From contig JAOTON010001143.1 of the NCBI GenBank assembly GCA_034440635.1, positions 62,001-126,000 of the forward strand: DNA of 64,000 nucleotides, written 5' to 3'. Below, one piece after another: positions 23,571 to 34,955 of this stretch. The notes below the pieces were generated by a model. It did no database searches and was not told the origin of the DNA. It worked only from the letters and a program-made list of their open reading frames with translations. Numbering within the stretch: position 1 is the first letter of the stretch; each line of letters starts with the position of its first letter. The translations under genes and the position numbers were made by a program. This DNA comes from Lepas anatifera (lineage: Eukaryota; Arthropoda; Thecostraca; Lepadidae).

Positions 23571-23770
23571 CCGCCCGTCGGGTCACCGCCGCGTGGTCGG
23601 CACTCTGACCCGCCTCAGGGCACGCCTGAGCAGGGGCCCGACCGTCGGGTCACCGCCGCGGGGTCGGCACTCTGACCCGCCTCCGGGCACGCCTGAGCAG
23701 GGACCCGCCCGTCGGGTCACCGCCGCGGGGTCGGCACTCTGACCCGCCTCAGGGCACGCTTGAGCAGGGG
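23571..23770 (+). repeat. 67-bp G+C-rich tandem repeat, three copies
   Basis: CCGTCGGGTCACCGCCGCG recurs at 23575, 23642 and 23709, each followed by GGTCGGCACTCTGACCCGCC. It lies about 290 bp after the V6 donor. Confidence 0.92.
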
Positions 23771-23774
23771 CGTA

Positions 23775-24670
23775 GCCAGGCCGTAGCCAGCAGTGGCGTC
23801 ACCACAATATTCGTATTAGTATCTTAGCATATCTGTGCAGTTTATCTGCCTCCGTCAGTCTCATACCACGCGGATACCAGTGATAATTATAGCTTGGATA
23901 TCAGTGCGCCCAAAAAACTAGTGCCTGGGACTTATATACCGTTGCTTTAGAAGAAATTAAACATGAGGATAGGCTTCCTGATCGGTACAGAGAAGCCATG
24001 CCCTTTTCGGCACAATGCTTTTCAATTTTGCCCGATTTTTGCCGATTTTTTTGTTGTTGTAAAAACACCGATTTTGCCGGATCGCCTAGATCCCTCAATC
24101 CTAATCAGGTAATTCAAAACCTATGAAGATGCCATACATAATCATTTTCTTGGAAAAGTTTCTTTATTTCCTCTTCTCTTGGTTTATTATTTTTATTTAT
24201 TAATTTGTTACCTACCTACCTGTGTAGTGTGCAGTTACCATGTTGAAAGAGGCGATTAAAAATATTTTTCCGCAGTCAGAACAATTATAGCTGTGCTTCA
24301 TAAACAAATGATGTGGATAGCCTTTGCCTGGATATCAATGCACGAAAAAAGTAGCGCCTACGCCTTAAATAACGCAATTTCATTGTGAAAGATAAGGTTT
24401 ATTATAAATCATTATCACCTCCACAATTTTGCCAATCTTGCTATATTTTTGTCCCAGCATCAATACGCCCGTGTACCATTTAAATGAGGTGAGGATCCGT
24501 TTTGAATCAAAATTGCTGTTGTGATATTTGCTTACACTGACCTACCTCTCCCCCTCCAAAAGCAGCACTTGATCAAATTCCATAGGGTATTATTTGCTGT
24601 CTGATTGAAAACATTTATGGAGCCAACTTCTCAGAGGCGTTCAAAACAATTCCACGCTGCTGACACCCCC
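23775..24670. other. Unassigned intron DNA before exon V7
   Basis: AT-rich, with no recognisable repeat or gene. Confidence 0.4.
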
Positions 24671-24678
24671 TCCGGCAG

Positions 24679-24801
24679 TGGGTGGCTTTCATCGGTCTGG
24701 GCGCCGTCTCAGCTGCCGTCATGTCGTCGGCTGACTCCTCTGTACTCTCCTGCTCCACCATGTTCGCCCGCAACATCTACCACAGACTGATCCGGCCGCA
24801 G
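24679..24801 (+). CDS. SLC5A7: Choline transporter, visible exon V7 (TM8, sodium-site helix)
   Basis: Forty-one codons contain [20 protein letters not shown] and [17 protein letters not shown]. The SSADSS block is the most conserved stretch of the family and supplies Ser residues of a predicted sodium site. The acceptor is tccggcag and the reference donor is CAG|GTAAGT after 24801, which gives the standard seven residues between FARNIY and the next exon's ASDRE. Downstream the exon end and donor are repeated six more times in frame, so use of donors at 24846, 24891, 24936, 24981, 25026 or 25071 would add 15 residues per copy to a short cytoplasmic or extracellular loop. Confidence 0.94.
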
Positions 24802-25077
24802 GTAAGTGAGCAGGAACACATCTACCACAGACTGATCCGACCGCAGGTAAGTGAGCAGGAACACATCTACCACAGACTGAGCCGACCGCAGGTAAGTGAG
24901 CAGGAACAAATCTACCACAGACTGATCCGACCGCAGGTAAGTGAGCAGGAACACATCTACCACAGACTGATCCGACCGCAGGTAAGTGAGCAGGAACACA
25001 TCTACGACAGACTGATCCGACCGCAGGTAAGTGAGCAGGAACACATCTACCACAGAGTGATCCGACCGCAGGTAAGT
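24772..25077 (+). repeat. Seven-copy 45-bp array of the V7 3' end and splice donor
   Basis: The unit is ATCTACCACAGACTGATCCG then ACCGCAG|GTAAGTGAGCAGG. Donor GT follows 24801, 24846, 24891, 24936, 24981, 25026 and 25071, all exactly 45 bp apart. No copy contains a stop, so each extra unit would encode 15 residues ([15 protein letters not shown]). The first copy is the ancestral exon end (GGCCGCAG); the last is followed by GTAAGTTGA. Confidence 0.97.
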
Positions 25078-25354
25078 TGATATCGCCATACTTCTTAGAC
25101 ACGCAAATGACCGCATTCAGACGCTTTCCCAATCCAAAATACAGCCTGTGTTTGCTTTAACACGCGCATTGACGGGGAGATGGGGTTGGGTACCCGCCCC
25201 TTCGGATTTTTTGGAGATAACATAAAACGACACGCGCCGCCGTAATTGGTATACCTTTTCTCTGATCATTTTTACAACTTTTGTCAAAAATCTAAGGTTA
25301 GGTCACTCTGGTCAGGCCACCAGTACAGGTCAAGTGGCCTGACCTAAAACAAGT

Positions 25355-27228
25355 TTAACACGCGCATTGATGCGGGTCTGAGCCACCTTCGCATTGACGG
25401 GGGGTACCCGCCCCCCTCCTAAGATCTGGAGAACCACGGTAGGTAGCGAAAAACAGTAAATGGCGTTGGGCTGCCTATCTACTTCTCCATCGAAAACATT
25501 TGAACCATTTTTTGTCAGGTCACATTTAACCCTCGCCCCACCGGGGGGGCCATCGATGGCCCCCCTAAGGTTTTTCCGGGATAGCAGAAAAACGACGAGG
25601 CGCAGCACCGCGGTTGAGGGCTCTACCTCTCACTGCATCATTTTCCCATCATCCCTGAAATTTTTTACCCCGGGTCACCCAAGGTCAGGTCACCAGACGA
25701 GGTCAACCAAGGTCACCTCACTTCACATTTAGAGCTCTGTAAGAGCTACATTTCAAAGTCGATCGATTTGAAACTTCCTACACTTCATGACCCCTCCAGG
25801 GTCTACAAGGTGTATATCCGGGATTTTTCGATTTCGTGCCCTGAGGTCAGGTCACAAGACGACCTCTCCCGTTGGAAAAGCATGGGGAAAAGCTATTTCA
25901 TGATATAAAAGCCACAAAAATGATTGCAAATACTCAGACTGCTCAGAACAACGTTTTTGGACAGCCTTTCACGGATCCCAGGGGTCATATTTGCCCTTTG
26001 ACTTTTCCAAGGTCATCCAAGGTCACCAGAGGTCAAAAACAGTATTTTGACAATAACTTTTGATCTAATTGAGCTAGAGCGGTGAAACAAACACCATCGT
26101 GTCTGTCTTGTCACTGGCTTTCATTTGATATACGGCAAGGTCACTTTTTGACCTTTCGTGACCTCAGGTCATATTAGGTCACGAGGTGACCTCTGGCGGT
26201 CAAACCACTGGCGGGAGGTCTTTACGTTCCACATAGCGGAAAAAGTACTGGCAATTTGCTATCAAATGTACTTTACCAGGCCTCAATAGCTCTAATGACA
26301 TAAGAGTTATGCCCAGTTTGCTTAATCATTGCATATTTGAGTGAAAATAGCCGATCTTGACCTAATTTGACCTCTGGAGGTCAAACCATTGACCTGAGCA
26401 CTAAAACATGCGAAGTAATTTCTTACTGAATTCACGCAAGCTTTCTATTGCACTTTGCAGATTTGCGCTAACGCCCATATTTTCGGAGTTAGAGGGGGGG
26501 CCATCGATGGCCCCCCGGTGGGGCGAAGGTGGCGCCGAACCCCCGGTGGGGCGCGGGTTAAGGTCACGAGAGGTCAAAACATGCCGAAATAGGGATAACA
26601 TATAAATTAAGTTTTTTGGCCATTACATCTGAACAAGTAAAGATAGAGCAAAACGACTTGAACCATATGAATCCTCGAAGCAAGCCGAATCGAATGATAT
26701 ATAATTTGACCTTGCTAGGTCAAATCAAGGATTTGACCTGACCTGAGGTCAGGTCACGGTCAAATTATATAAAATGCATATCATTAGAACCACAAAGCCA
26801 AGGCGAGTCTAATGCAGCTAAAATAAATGCTCTATCTCCATCCGTTACTGAGATATTCCGTAAAAAACATTTTGCCATGTATTTCCAATGGAGAGATCAT
26901 GCCTCGTACCTGACCTTAGGTCATCGATATCAAAAATACCAGAACAAATTTTAGAGAACTCGGTGGGGCCATTATGTGATAAGTCTTTCAATCGGATAAG
27001 TTCACCCCTGCTCCGACTTATGCTATCTTAAACTTTGAGGTCGGGTCACTTGACCTGTACTGGTGACCTGACCTGAGATGACCTAACCTTTAAAATTTTC
27101 ACAGAAGTTGTAAAAATAATGAGGGAAAGGTATGCCAAGTACGGTGGCGCTACGCGCCGCCGTTTTTCTGCTATCTCCGAAAAACCCGAGGGGGCGGGTA
27201 CCCGCCCCCCCGTCAATGCGCGTGTTAA
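25355..27228 (+). mobile_element. Type A element, middle layer of the nest
   Basis: Flanked by TTAA at 25355-25358 and 27225-27228. Its own body breaks at CAGGTCACATTTAA (25529) and resumes at 26558 with TTAAGGTCACGAGAGG. Confidence 0.93.
25526..26561 (+). mobile_element. Type B TTAA element, inner layer of the nest
   Basis: Type B is about 1,035 bp with ends TTAACCCTCGCCCCACCGG and the inverse GGTGGGGCGCGGGTTAA, then a palindrome GGGGCCATCGATGGCCCC. TTAA at 25526-25529 and 26558-26561 is an exact duplication. About 20 AGGTCA/TGACCT motifs. No transposase. Confidence 0.95.
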
Positions 27229-27865
27229 GATAACATAATTCGGAACAGGGTGAACTTATCCTATTGAAACTCATACCACATACTGAGCTCACCGAGCTGT
27301 CTAAAATACGTTCCGGTATTTTTTATATCGATGACCCAAGGTCAGGTACGAGGCTTGACCTCTTCCTTGGAAATACTTGGGAAAAGTGGCTTTAATTAAA
27401 TAACTTGATCATAGATAGTGTTTGTTTTAGCTTCAGTAGATTGAGATTGTCGTTGCCGTTCTAAAGATATGCATTTTGACCTAATTTGACCTTGAATTGA
27501 CCTCAGGTCAGGTCCAATGACATATTGGACCCGATTTGACCTAGCAAGGCCATGTTATATATCACTGGATTCGGCTTGCTGCGAGGATTTTAATTGTTCA
27601 AAGTGTTTGATCTATCTTTCCTTGTTCAGATGTAATGACCGAAAACCTTCATTTACATGTTATCCCTATGAGGGTATGTTTTGACCTCTAGTGACCTTAA
27701 ATTTGACATGAAAAAATAGTGCAAATATTTTTGATAGAGAGGTGGATGAGCTACTAAACGTCATTTACCGTTTTTCGCTATCTAGCGTGGTTCTCGAGCT
27801 CTTAGGGGGGCTGGTACCTGCCCCCCCGTCAAAGCGAAGGTGGCTCAGACCCCTGTCAAAGCACG

Positions 27866-28322
27866 TGTGAAAGGGAATATGGCACTTTCATAACATGATT
27901 TTAACCGATATAGCCAAGTTTTAAAGCAAGTCGGAAGATCCGGTACTCAATATATCATTTGTCTTGAAATCGAGAATTTCGTAGAAAAAGCTAAGATTTA
28001 CCTGAAATGTACCCCTAATGTACCCTTAGCAGCAGGCCACAGTTCTCATGGCTGTTGGTGTGACGAAATATGCTGACGTCACGGTGAGTATCAGCCAATC
28101 GAAGCCATTGAAGCGTATTGAATATGGTAGTAATTGCCAGATCATGACATCAACCACAGGCAGATATTTGTTTCTTTCCCTGGAGGAGCATTTAGAAAAT
28201 AGAAATATTGAGCTTATTGTACTTTTTTAGATAAATAATGGACGCCTGTTTGATTTTCGGCTAAAAGTACCTCTAATTACAATAAATTCCAGGATTCGAC
28301 CAAGGTGCCACACTCCCTTTAA
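27866..28322. mobile_element. Type E element at the end of the nest
   Basis: Begins AAAGGGAATATGGCAC and ends GTGCCACACTCCCTTTAA. Body matches 4624-5078 (GACGTCACGGTGAGTA, GAATATGGTAGTA). It starts exactly where the outer type A should end in TTAA, suggesting insertion into that TTAA. Confidence 0.78.
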
Positions 28323-28436
28323 GTATTCAAATTATACTGCCCTAAATTCGTGTAAAAATGTAAAAAGGGGACGGCTGGCTAGCTTGCACATAACATTTGG
28401 CCCCTCTTAAAATGTTCCGTCGGGTACCTAACATTG

Positions 28437-28616
28437 GCGGACGCAGGGGGGCAAACTATCTTTTGGCCCGCTCAAACGCCCGAGAAATTTTTGGAAAAAG
28501 GTGTTAACACTAGGTCTGTAGCGCAAAAAAATATTCGCTCCCACCTCCACCCCCCCTAGGAGGAGAGGCACACATGGGTTTGGCCCCCAAAAATCGGGTC
28601 TGCGTCCGCCCCTGGT
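28437..28616. mobile_element. Small inverted-repeat element (GGCGGACGCAGG ends)
   Basis: ATTGGCGGACGCAGGGGGG at left and TCTGCGTCCGCCCCTGG at right. An inverted relative, with TTTTTTGCTCTACAGACCTA, lies around 47520-47850. Confidence 0.6.
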
Positions 28617-28624
28617 ACCTAATC

Positions 28625-28830
28625 AAGAGGCTGGATGTGTCCCTACAAGTTCAGAAAGCATGGCTACGCCAAGTTCAGAAAGCATGGATTAACGTGGGTT
28701 CAATCCCCACTGCGGGAAACCGCCTTCCGTGTCCGATCTGACCCGGTGGAGAGGATCCTTAAACACCCACACCAATACTCCCTGTAATTGGGAAGTATGC
28801 CTGTGGGGAGTGCCCCTAATAAAAAATGGC
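28625..28830 (+). mobile_element. Partial tRNA-derived SINE
   Basis: A B box and T arm (GTGGGTTCAATCCCCAC at about 28694) are followed by a body and an AATAAAAAATGGC tail. The A box is replaced by a 36-bp duplication of AAGTTCAGAAAGCATGG. Confidence 0.5.
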
Positions 28831-28995
28831 TAATGTTGATCCTGCAAACTCTTGGGAGAGCGAACACTGTCTGTCAAATTATTTGCGAATTGTTCTAGTC
28901 TGTTGAGTTTGGTCTCTGTTAAAGCCATTACTTTTTCGTTTTCTCTGCGTATGAACTGTTGCAGCTTGTCAAGCTCCCCATGTGATGTCACACTG

Positions 28996-30014
28996 TTCAC
29001 ACGCACCCCACTGGGGAGGGGGGGGTTAACAGTTAACGAAAACGAAGGGGGGGTTACCGCAAAACGAAGAGACACAGAACAACAAAACGTACAGTACCTT
29101 AACCTTGACCAATTTTACGCATCTGACCAATTTTTTTAGGTCAAGTCATGTCAGATCAAGGAACTATCCAAGGTCAAGTAACCCGACCTCAAAACCTAAA
29201 ATCACGAGTTTGAAGCGGGCCTAAGGAGCATCAGACAACCGATCAATTTGAAACTTCCACAATATAATGAGGTCATTATGGTCTACTAATCTGCTATATC
29301 GGAATTTTATATCGTTGACCTAAGGTGGGGTCAATTTTTTGGTCACCCCACTATAAGTTTGTGGTGATAAAAAGAAGGGCCTCGTTTTCAGTAAATACTG
29401 GATAGATAAAGCTGAAAACCATCAAACTGTGTATTCTTACCATGATCTTGACCATAAAGCTGGGGTTTTAACCATCTGACCTCTCAAAGGTCATGTCAGG
29501 TCACAGGAGCATACAGTAATTGTTTTGTAAATTACTTCTCACTGAATAAAGATAAAGCTCCTATTTTGCTTGCATTGTGAGTATATTGTCACGTCGAGTT
29601 GATTGATATGCAAGATGACCATGCCAGGTCACCCTGTGACCCTGACCTAGCTCAATGTCAGGTCATTTTGACAATTTGACCTAAAATAGTCATATTATGT
29701 ATCATTCTATTCGCCACGATGAGAGGAATCCAATGATGCATAGATATTTTCTCTAGCTCTACTGAGTAAATATCTAGGGGAGGGGGAACGTACACTGTCC
29801 TTTTGTAAGCCAATGGAACCTTCTTTGACCTATGCTGACATCAATATTGACCTGACAAAAATATTTCATATAATTTCCCTTCGTCTCGTCAAGAGCTTTC
29901 GAACACCGGCCGTAATTTTTCTTTCACTTTCCTGGGAAATGAGATACGGATGGGGGCGAAATACGCCCCCTAGCGGGGCGCGTCATGCCAGGACCCCAGT
30001 GGGTTGCGTGTTAA
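28996..30014 (+). mobile_element. Type C TTAA-like element
   Basis: Left CACACGCACCCCACTGGGG and right inverse CCCCAGTGGGTTGCGTGTTAA. The interior is rich in AGGTCA/TGACCT and has blocks similar to A and B (for example CATATTATGTATCATTC). Only one copy was seen. Confidence 0.7.
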
Positions 30015-30881
30015 GGTCGGAATATATTCAAGCTGTGCTCGTATTTAGGAATAATCCAGTCGATATTTGGTAGAAAGAGAAGTAATTAAAACACCATAAG
30101 GTCATTCACGATTAACCATAAACGTTGTCGCAATGTCTTTGCTCAGAATGGTTTTCCTCAAAGTATGAAAATAGGTAACAATGGTTGACACTTTGTGCAA
30201 TGTTCCTAAATTTAAGTTATATATGTACATATACCATCCCTGAAATTTAGTTTTAGTATCTTTTGATTGTGGGGCTCGATGATTTTCGCCTGATACTGGA
30301 CAGAACACCGGAAGTTGGAAGTGCAGAATTGCGACATGAGAAACTCGTTTATTTACCGGATCCACAGAATGATCTCAGCGCTTAATTTCAGGCCTGTTAA
30401 AACCCCCCAGTGCCAGTGCCCAAAAGGCACTGAGTAAAACCAAGATATGACGATAAGGCACTATCGTTTGAATTCCCCAGACCTTAGAGATGAAGTTGAT
30501 TTGGTTTCCAATAAGCCAGGACGATAAAACCTCCTTTTTGAAAGTAAGGCTTCATCACAGAGTCCGATTGTCGAGCCTAAAATATTAAGCTTTTGTTGAT
30601 TTTATATGTTATGCTATTCTTCCTGAGTTCTAACCAAGACCCCGGGACAGGCCAGGAGAACCTGGTAAAGCCAAGGGGTCAAGCAATAGCTTAATAAAAT
30701 CGATTCACTCAGGTGAAATCACAGCCTTGAGTCCTCTCTCAAAGCTTGAGTAAGACTTGAATTCAAATTTCCAAATTTCCTGAAATAAATTTATTTTCAT
30801 TTTAAAGAAATGACCCCAAAAGGTAGTATCTGGAATCCTCTTCTCGAAATAACATGATAAGTGGATATGAATGAATTACAT

Positions 30882-31089
30882 AAATATAAAGGACTTCTCC
30901 ACTAGTGAAAATTAAAAACGTTCGGAGCTTTCGGCTATTTTTATCAGCCTTCGTTAGCGAGTGGTCGGATCGATCGGTGGACATCGGAAGTCTTCCGATG
31001 TCCACCGGAGGACTTCTGATTCAGTTCGGTAGCCGAAAGCTCCGAGCGTTTTTCTTTTTCACTAGCGGAGAAGTCCTTTATATTTATGG
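30882..31089. repeat. Near-perfect palindromic fold-back element
   Basis: Arms start ATAAATATAAAGGACTTCTC and end GAGAAGTCCTTTATATTTAT. The centre GACATCGGAAGTCTTCCGAT is itself palindromic, so the whole 208 bp can form one hairpin. Small loops interrupt the left arm near 30935-30970. Confidence 0.85.
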
Positions 31090-33370
31090 GATTATCTTTG
31101 CATTAGACCACTTCAAAAAATATTCGCATCAAGCACCACTAAAAATACGAGCGTTCAGTTAGGAACACTCGTGAGCAGTAACTGGTCAAGCTTTTCTACG
31201 CATGAGATTTAGTAAGAGATGGGCAAAATCTTATGAGTGTGAAAGTGTTTTTCTAGGGTTTCGGGGCTTGCCATCAAGTGTTTGAAGGCAGATACGGCGT
31301 AAACAAAGTGTAGAAAGACAGATAATTGAGCAGGAAACCAGGTAAACATACAGCGACGGATTCACTGGCTGAGTATGATAGTCATTGTATTGAAGTGAGC
31401 TTATATGTGGAAAATACTATGTGGTATACATATCGTTAATTGATTGAAAGAAATCAATCGGATCTGATCTTAAGAGATGTGGTGTTTAACATTTTCTAAA
31501 TACTACTTGCACACTGTTCTGTTTCGCCGGGCTCCGCCCCTCCTGTGCCGAGCCGGCCAGCCCTCAGCTGACCCGCTCTGTGCCTCAGGGCACCAACTGC
31601 GCTCAGCCTGCCCAGACTCGACCTACCGGTGTCAGACTCCGGACAGGCCCGTTTTGTGCGTTCTCGTGAAAGTGTGAATAGAATGTGTGCGTCGACGAAA
31701 ACGCCTTCCGATCGGAAGATCAAAAACATCACACACACTACGTAGATTTCGAGGTGAAATCTTTACTGACGTCCATGAGGTTGTGATTGGCTAGTTTAAC
31801 GTAGTATAAGCCAATTTCAGCGGTTAATTTCAAATTCATTGGATCAATTTGTGGGAAACTAATCACCTAACAATCTCAAAATGTGTCTCAGTCGATTTGT
31901 TTCATCGGGAGGAATGAAACGAGTTGCTGCTTGACATGCCTCCGAATTTTCCTTATTGGGTCATGAAACCCCGAAAATTGGCCTAAATCAAGAAAGCAGA
32001 TTCCAAAACATTGATGTGCTTAGTGGGCAGAGCAAATACGGGGGAAAATTTGGTCACTACATTATTTTGCATAACTATTTTCCGAGAAAATAGCTATAAA
32101 AAGTAAAAAAGTTGTCATTAAGGGTAGTCCTAATGAACAACCAATAACTTGGGCGCAAGTTTTTTTTTCAAAATATAGCCTGGTTCGCAAACGTGAAGCT
32201 ACTATCAGGTGAACTTTGCTCTGTGCTGTGCTATAGCCTGTAGGTTATGGACTAACTAACGGAGGCAGGTCAGCTCACAGATTCAGATATTTATGCAGTG
32301 AGCTCCTGCCTCCTGGCCTCCAACACATTCCTTTTGAGCCTCCCAGTCCTATTGGCCTCCCAGCTAGCTCCGAGCGTATGTAGCCAGTCGGTGGCCGCTC
32401 CACCGCCTGCGCGCTCCCACTGACCCCAGCGTCGTTCTGCTCACAAGCTGAGGTCAACGAGAAGAAGTACAAAGGGTATTGCTGACGAAATAGACACTGC
32501 CTTCGCCGAGCCGTCGAGACACTACAGCGGCTCGCGCGTCCTCCATTCGGGCGGCGCGCCGCCGGCGGCGGGGCGCCTCTCCTGTGCCTTTTTGCTCTAG
32601 CCGGCCCCTTTTGGATTCGCCCTAGCCCTTTTTACTGTCAAGATAATTTTATACATACATTTTTTGTAAAGTGAGCATAGGGAGACCCGAATTTGAAGAA
32701 AACTTTAAAAATGAGACAGGCTCGGAACCTCAGACAGGCGTCAGATATTTTTTCAGGTTTGCCCTCTCCCCATCCAAAATTACCTTCTGACGCCCCTGGT
32801 GACTTTGAATATTATCTTAGAGTTCAAGATCATGTTCTTCTACGATTCTTTCTTTCTCTGCGGGTGGTTGCCCTAATGGCCGATTTTATCAGTTCTGGTT
32901 GCTGGCTCTGGACTGATGAGGGTTGCAGGTGGCGCTGTTGTCGCGCCTATAGTGAACGAGAGGGGCCGAGACATGGTGCCAAATGCGAGACCCCGGAGCA
33001 GCTCGGGCGGCGCCGGTACGGCACAACAGCAAGCGACGGGGCCTCGGCGGCGGCAGTCATCCGGCAAGGCTCCCTGCGCAATTAAAGAGCGAGATGCCAA
33101 CCATGGCAATCATTAGTGGCATGATAATTGGCATTACGTGCTCCTACCTACGGCAGTTCATAAATATGCAAGGCACGTCAAAAGAAATAAAACGAAAAAA
33201 CACCGTCACTGGTATGGGTGGTGGTAAATGACTAATTACTTTTAAATGGGAAGACTTTGAGGCTAGCATCATCCAGAATACGGCATCAATCATATCAAAG
33301 AATATGAAGCATTCAATATTTATATAGCATCCATTGCACGAAAGATTTCTGGAGCGGTCTTTGCTTATGC
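31090..33370. other. Unassigned intron DNA
   Basis: A G+C-rich patch around 32500-32600 (GGCGGCGCGCCGCCGGCGG) and short frames at 32693-33116 show no recognisable domain. Confidence 0.4.
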
Positions 33371-33372
33371 AT

Positions 33373-34470
33373 CGATGGAACTGGAACGTGTTCCCTGGTG
33401 ACGCCCCTGCTCCTGTACCTCAGGCCTCGGACCGGGAGATTATACCCGTGCTAAAGTCTCCCCTGGACGTGCTCCATGGTGACGCCCCTGCTCCTGTACC
33501 CCAGGCCTCGGACCGGGAGATTTTAACCGTGCTTGACAGCGCATTGACGGGGGTCTGAGCCACCTTCGCTCCACGGGGGGTGGCGGGTACCCGCCCCCCT
33601 AAATCTCGAGAACCACACCAGGTAGCAAAAAACGGTAAACGGCGTTGGATAGCCCATCCACTTCCCCATCAAAAATATTTGAACTATTTTTCAGGTCACA
33701 TTTAAGGTCACTAGAGGTCAAAACATACCATAAATTAAGCTTGTATGTCATTACATCTGAACAAGTAAAGATAGAGCAAATAACTGGAACTATATAAATT
33801 CGTGCAGCAAGCTGCATCGAATGATATATAATATGACCTTACTAGGCCAAATCAAGGATTTGACCTGACCTGAGGTCAGTTCAAAGACAAATTATATAAA
33901 ATGCATATCATTAGAACCACAGAGACAAGGTGAAGTTAATGCAGCTAAAATAAACGCTCTATCACTATCCGTTACTAAGTTTTTCAGTTCAAACCATTTT
34001 CCCGTGTATTTCCAATTGAGAGGTCATGGCTTGTACCTGACCTTAGGTCATCGATATAAAAAATACCGGAACACATTTTAGAGAACTCGAAGGGCCCATT
34101 AAGTAATATGAGTTTCAATCGGATAAGTTCACCCTGTTCCGACTTATGCTATCTTAAGCTTTTTTGAGGTCAGGGCACTTGACCTACACTGGTGACGTGA
34201 CATGAGATGGCCCGACCTTGAAATATTGACAGAAGTGGTAAGAATGATGAGAAAAAAGTCTCCGAAAAAACCGAGGAGGGGCGGATACCCGCCCCTCCCG
34301 TCAATGCGCGTGTTAAGTCTCCTCTGGATGTGCTCCCTGGTGACGCCCCTGCTCCTGTACCCCAGGCCTCGGACAGGGAGATTATAACCGTGCTACAATC
34401 TCACCCTCGAGTGCTCCCTGGTGACGCCCCTTGCTCCTGTGCCTCAGGCCTCGGACCGGGAGGTCATCAT
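33373..34470 (+). repeat. Four-copy array of the V8 acceptor and first codons, split by a transposon
   Basis: The unit of about 81 bp is CCTGGTGACGCCCCTGCTCC TGTACCCCAG|GCCTCGGACCGGGAG plus ATTATAACCGTGCT. Acceptors end before 33424, 33505, 34366 and 34448; only the last leads into V8 coding sequence. A 780-bp type A element separates copies 2 and 3; subtracting it leaves a spacing of 81. Copy 3 is 82 bp from V8, so entry there would shift the frame. Confidence 0.93.
33535..34316 (+). mobile_element. Type A element inserted into the V8 boundary array
   Basis: Left GACAGCGCATTGACGGGG is mutated and right CGTCAATGCGCGTGTTAA is intact. The hairpin region is partly deleted. Insertion post-dates the array because matching units flank it. 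Confidence 0.9.
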
Positions 34471-34551
34471 AGTACTCAGGATAGGCATTCTCGTCTGTGC
34501 CACCACCTCCACCGTCATCGCCATCGTCGTCAAGTCCATCTACGGCCTATT
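34448..34551 (+). CDS. SLC5A7: Choline transporter, visible exon V8 (TM9)
   Basis: The translation starts ASDREVIIVLRIGILVCA and ends IVVKSIYGL, matching the helix after the V7 loop. The acceptor tgcctcag ends at 34447, the last of four tandem copies; it is the only one followed by the family-like VIIVLRIGI rather than a minisatellite continuation. The donor is TT|GTGAGT in phase 2. It follows a 9.6-kb intron containing a three-deep transposon nest. Confidence 0.9.
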
Positions 34552-34699
34552 GTGAGTAAGGAGGGACCCAGGACCGGCTTTTTAGGGGAGGAGAAAATCG
34601 GCAAAACAGCATGCCTCTTAACCGTAATGTGCAATTATGTCGGCTTACTGCTTTGCTCGTCCAGTCAAGTTGTGCGTTCGACTACCACAATCTGACAGC

Positions 34700-34824
34700 A
34701 GCTTTGTGTTTCTGTTCAGTTTGCTCAGTATTTTAGCTCATTCGGTGTTTCGTGTTTCGTGTTCATTCAGTTTGCTGTGTTTCCGTTCACTAGGTGTTTC
34801 GGTTCAGCGTGCTCTGTGTTTCAG
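34700..34824 (+). repeat. Degenerate repeats resembling the V9 acceptor
   Basis: TTCAG|TTTGCTC, TTCAG|TTTGCTGTGTTTC, TTCAG|CGTGCTCTGTGTTTC precede the true TTTCAG|TGTGCTGTGCTC. They may be decayed duplicates or simple-sequence drift in the pyrimidine tract. Confidence 0.45.
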
Positions 34825-34955
34825 TGTGCTGTGCTCGGACCTCGTCTACGTGATTCTGTTTCCCCAATTCAGCATCGTGGTGCACTTCCCGCGGCTCGTG
34901 AACACCTACGGCAGCGCCGTCGGGTTCGCGGTGGGGTTGATACTGCGCTTTGGTG
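34825..34955 (+). CDS. SLC5A7: Choline transporter, visible exon V9 (TM10-TM11)
   Basis: The translation has CSDLVYVILFPQFSIV, then NTYGSAVGFAVGLILRFGG. SDLVY and NTYG are conserved in CHT1 proteins. The acceptor gtgtttcag ends at 34824. One base finishes a Phe codon begun in V8, giving YGLFVLCSDL with the family spacing. The donor is GGTG|GTGAGT. A 24-bp tandem array starts at this donor and runs through the first 300 bp of the intron. The intron before the exon is only 273 bp and carries degenerate copies of the acceptor. Confidence 0.9.

Larger units (their letters stand above)
25157..27869 (-). mobile_element. Type A element, outer host of a three-level nest
   Basis: Left end TTAACACGCGCATTGACG at 25157. 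The body runs to CTAAAACAAGTTTAA, then resumes at 27225 with TTAAGATAACATAATTCGG, the order of an intact type A. It ends near 27868. Confidence 0.9.

Noticed and set aside
24709..25132. Minus-strand frames through the V7 array
   Set aside because: They are antisense shadows of a 45-bp repeat on the coding strand.
32500..33116. G+C-rich segment as rRNA or a CpG-island promoter with a gene
   Set aside because: No rRNA core motif was recognised and the small frames show no domain or splice structure.
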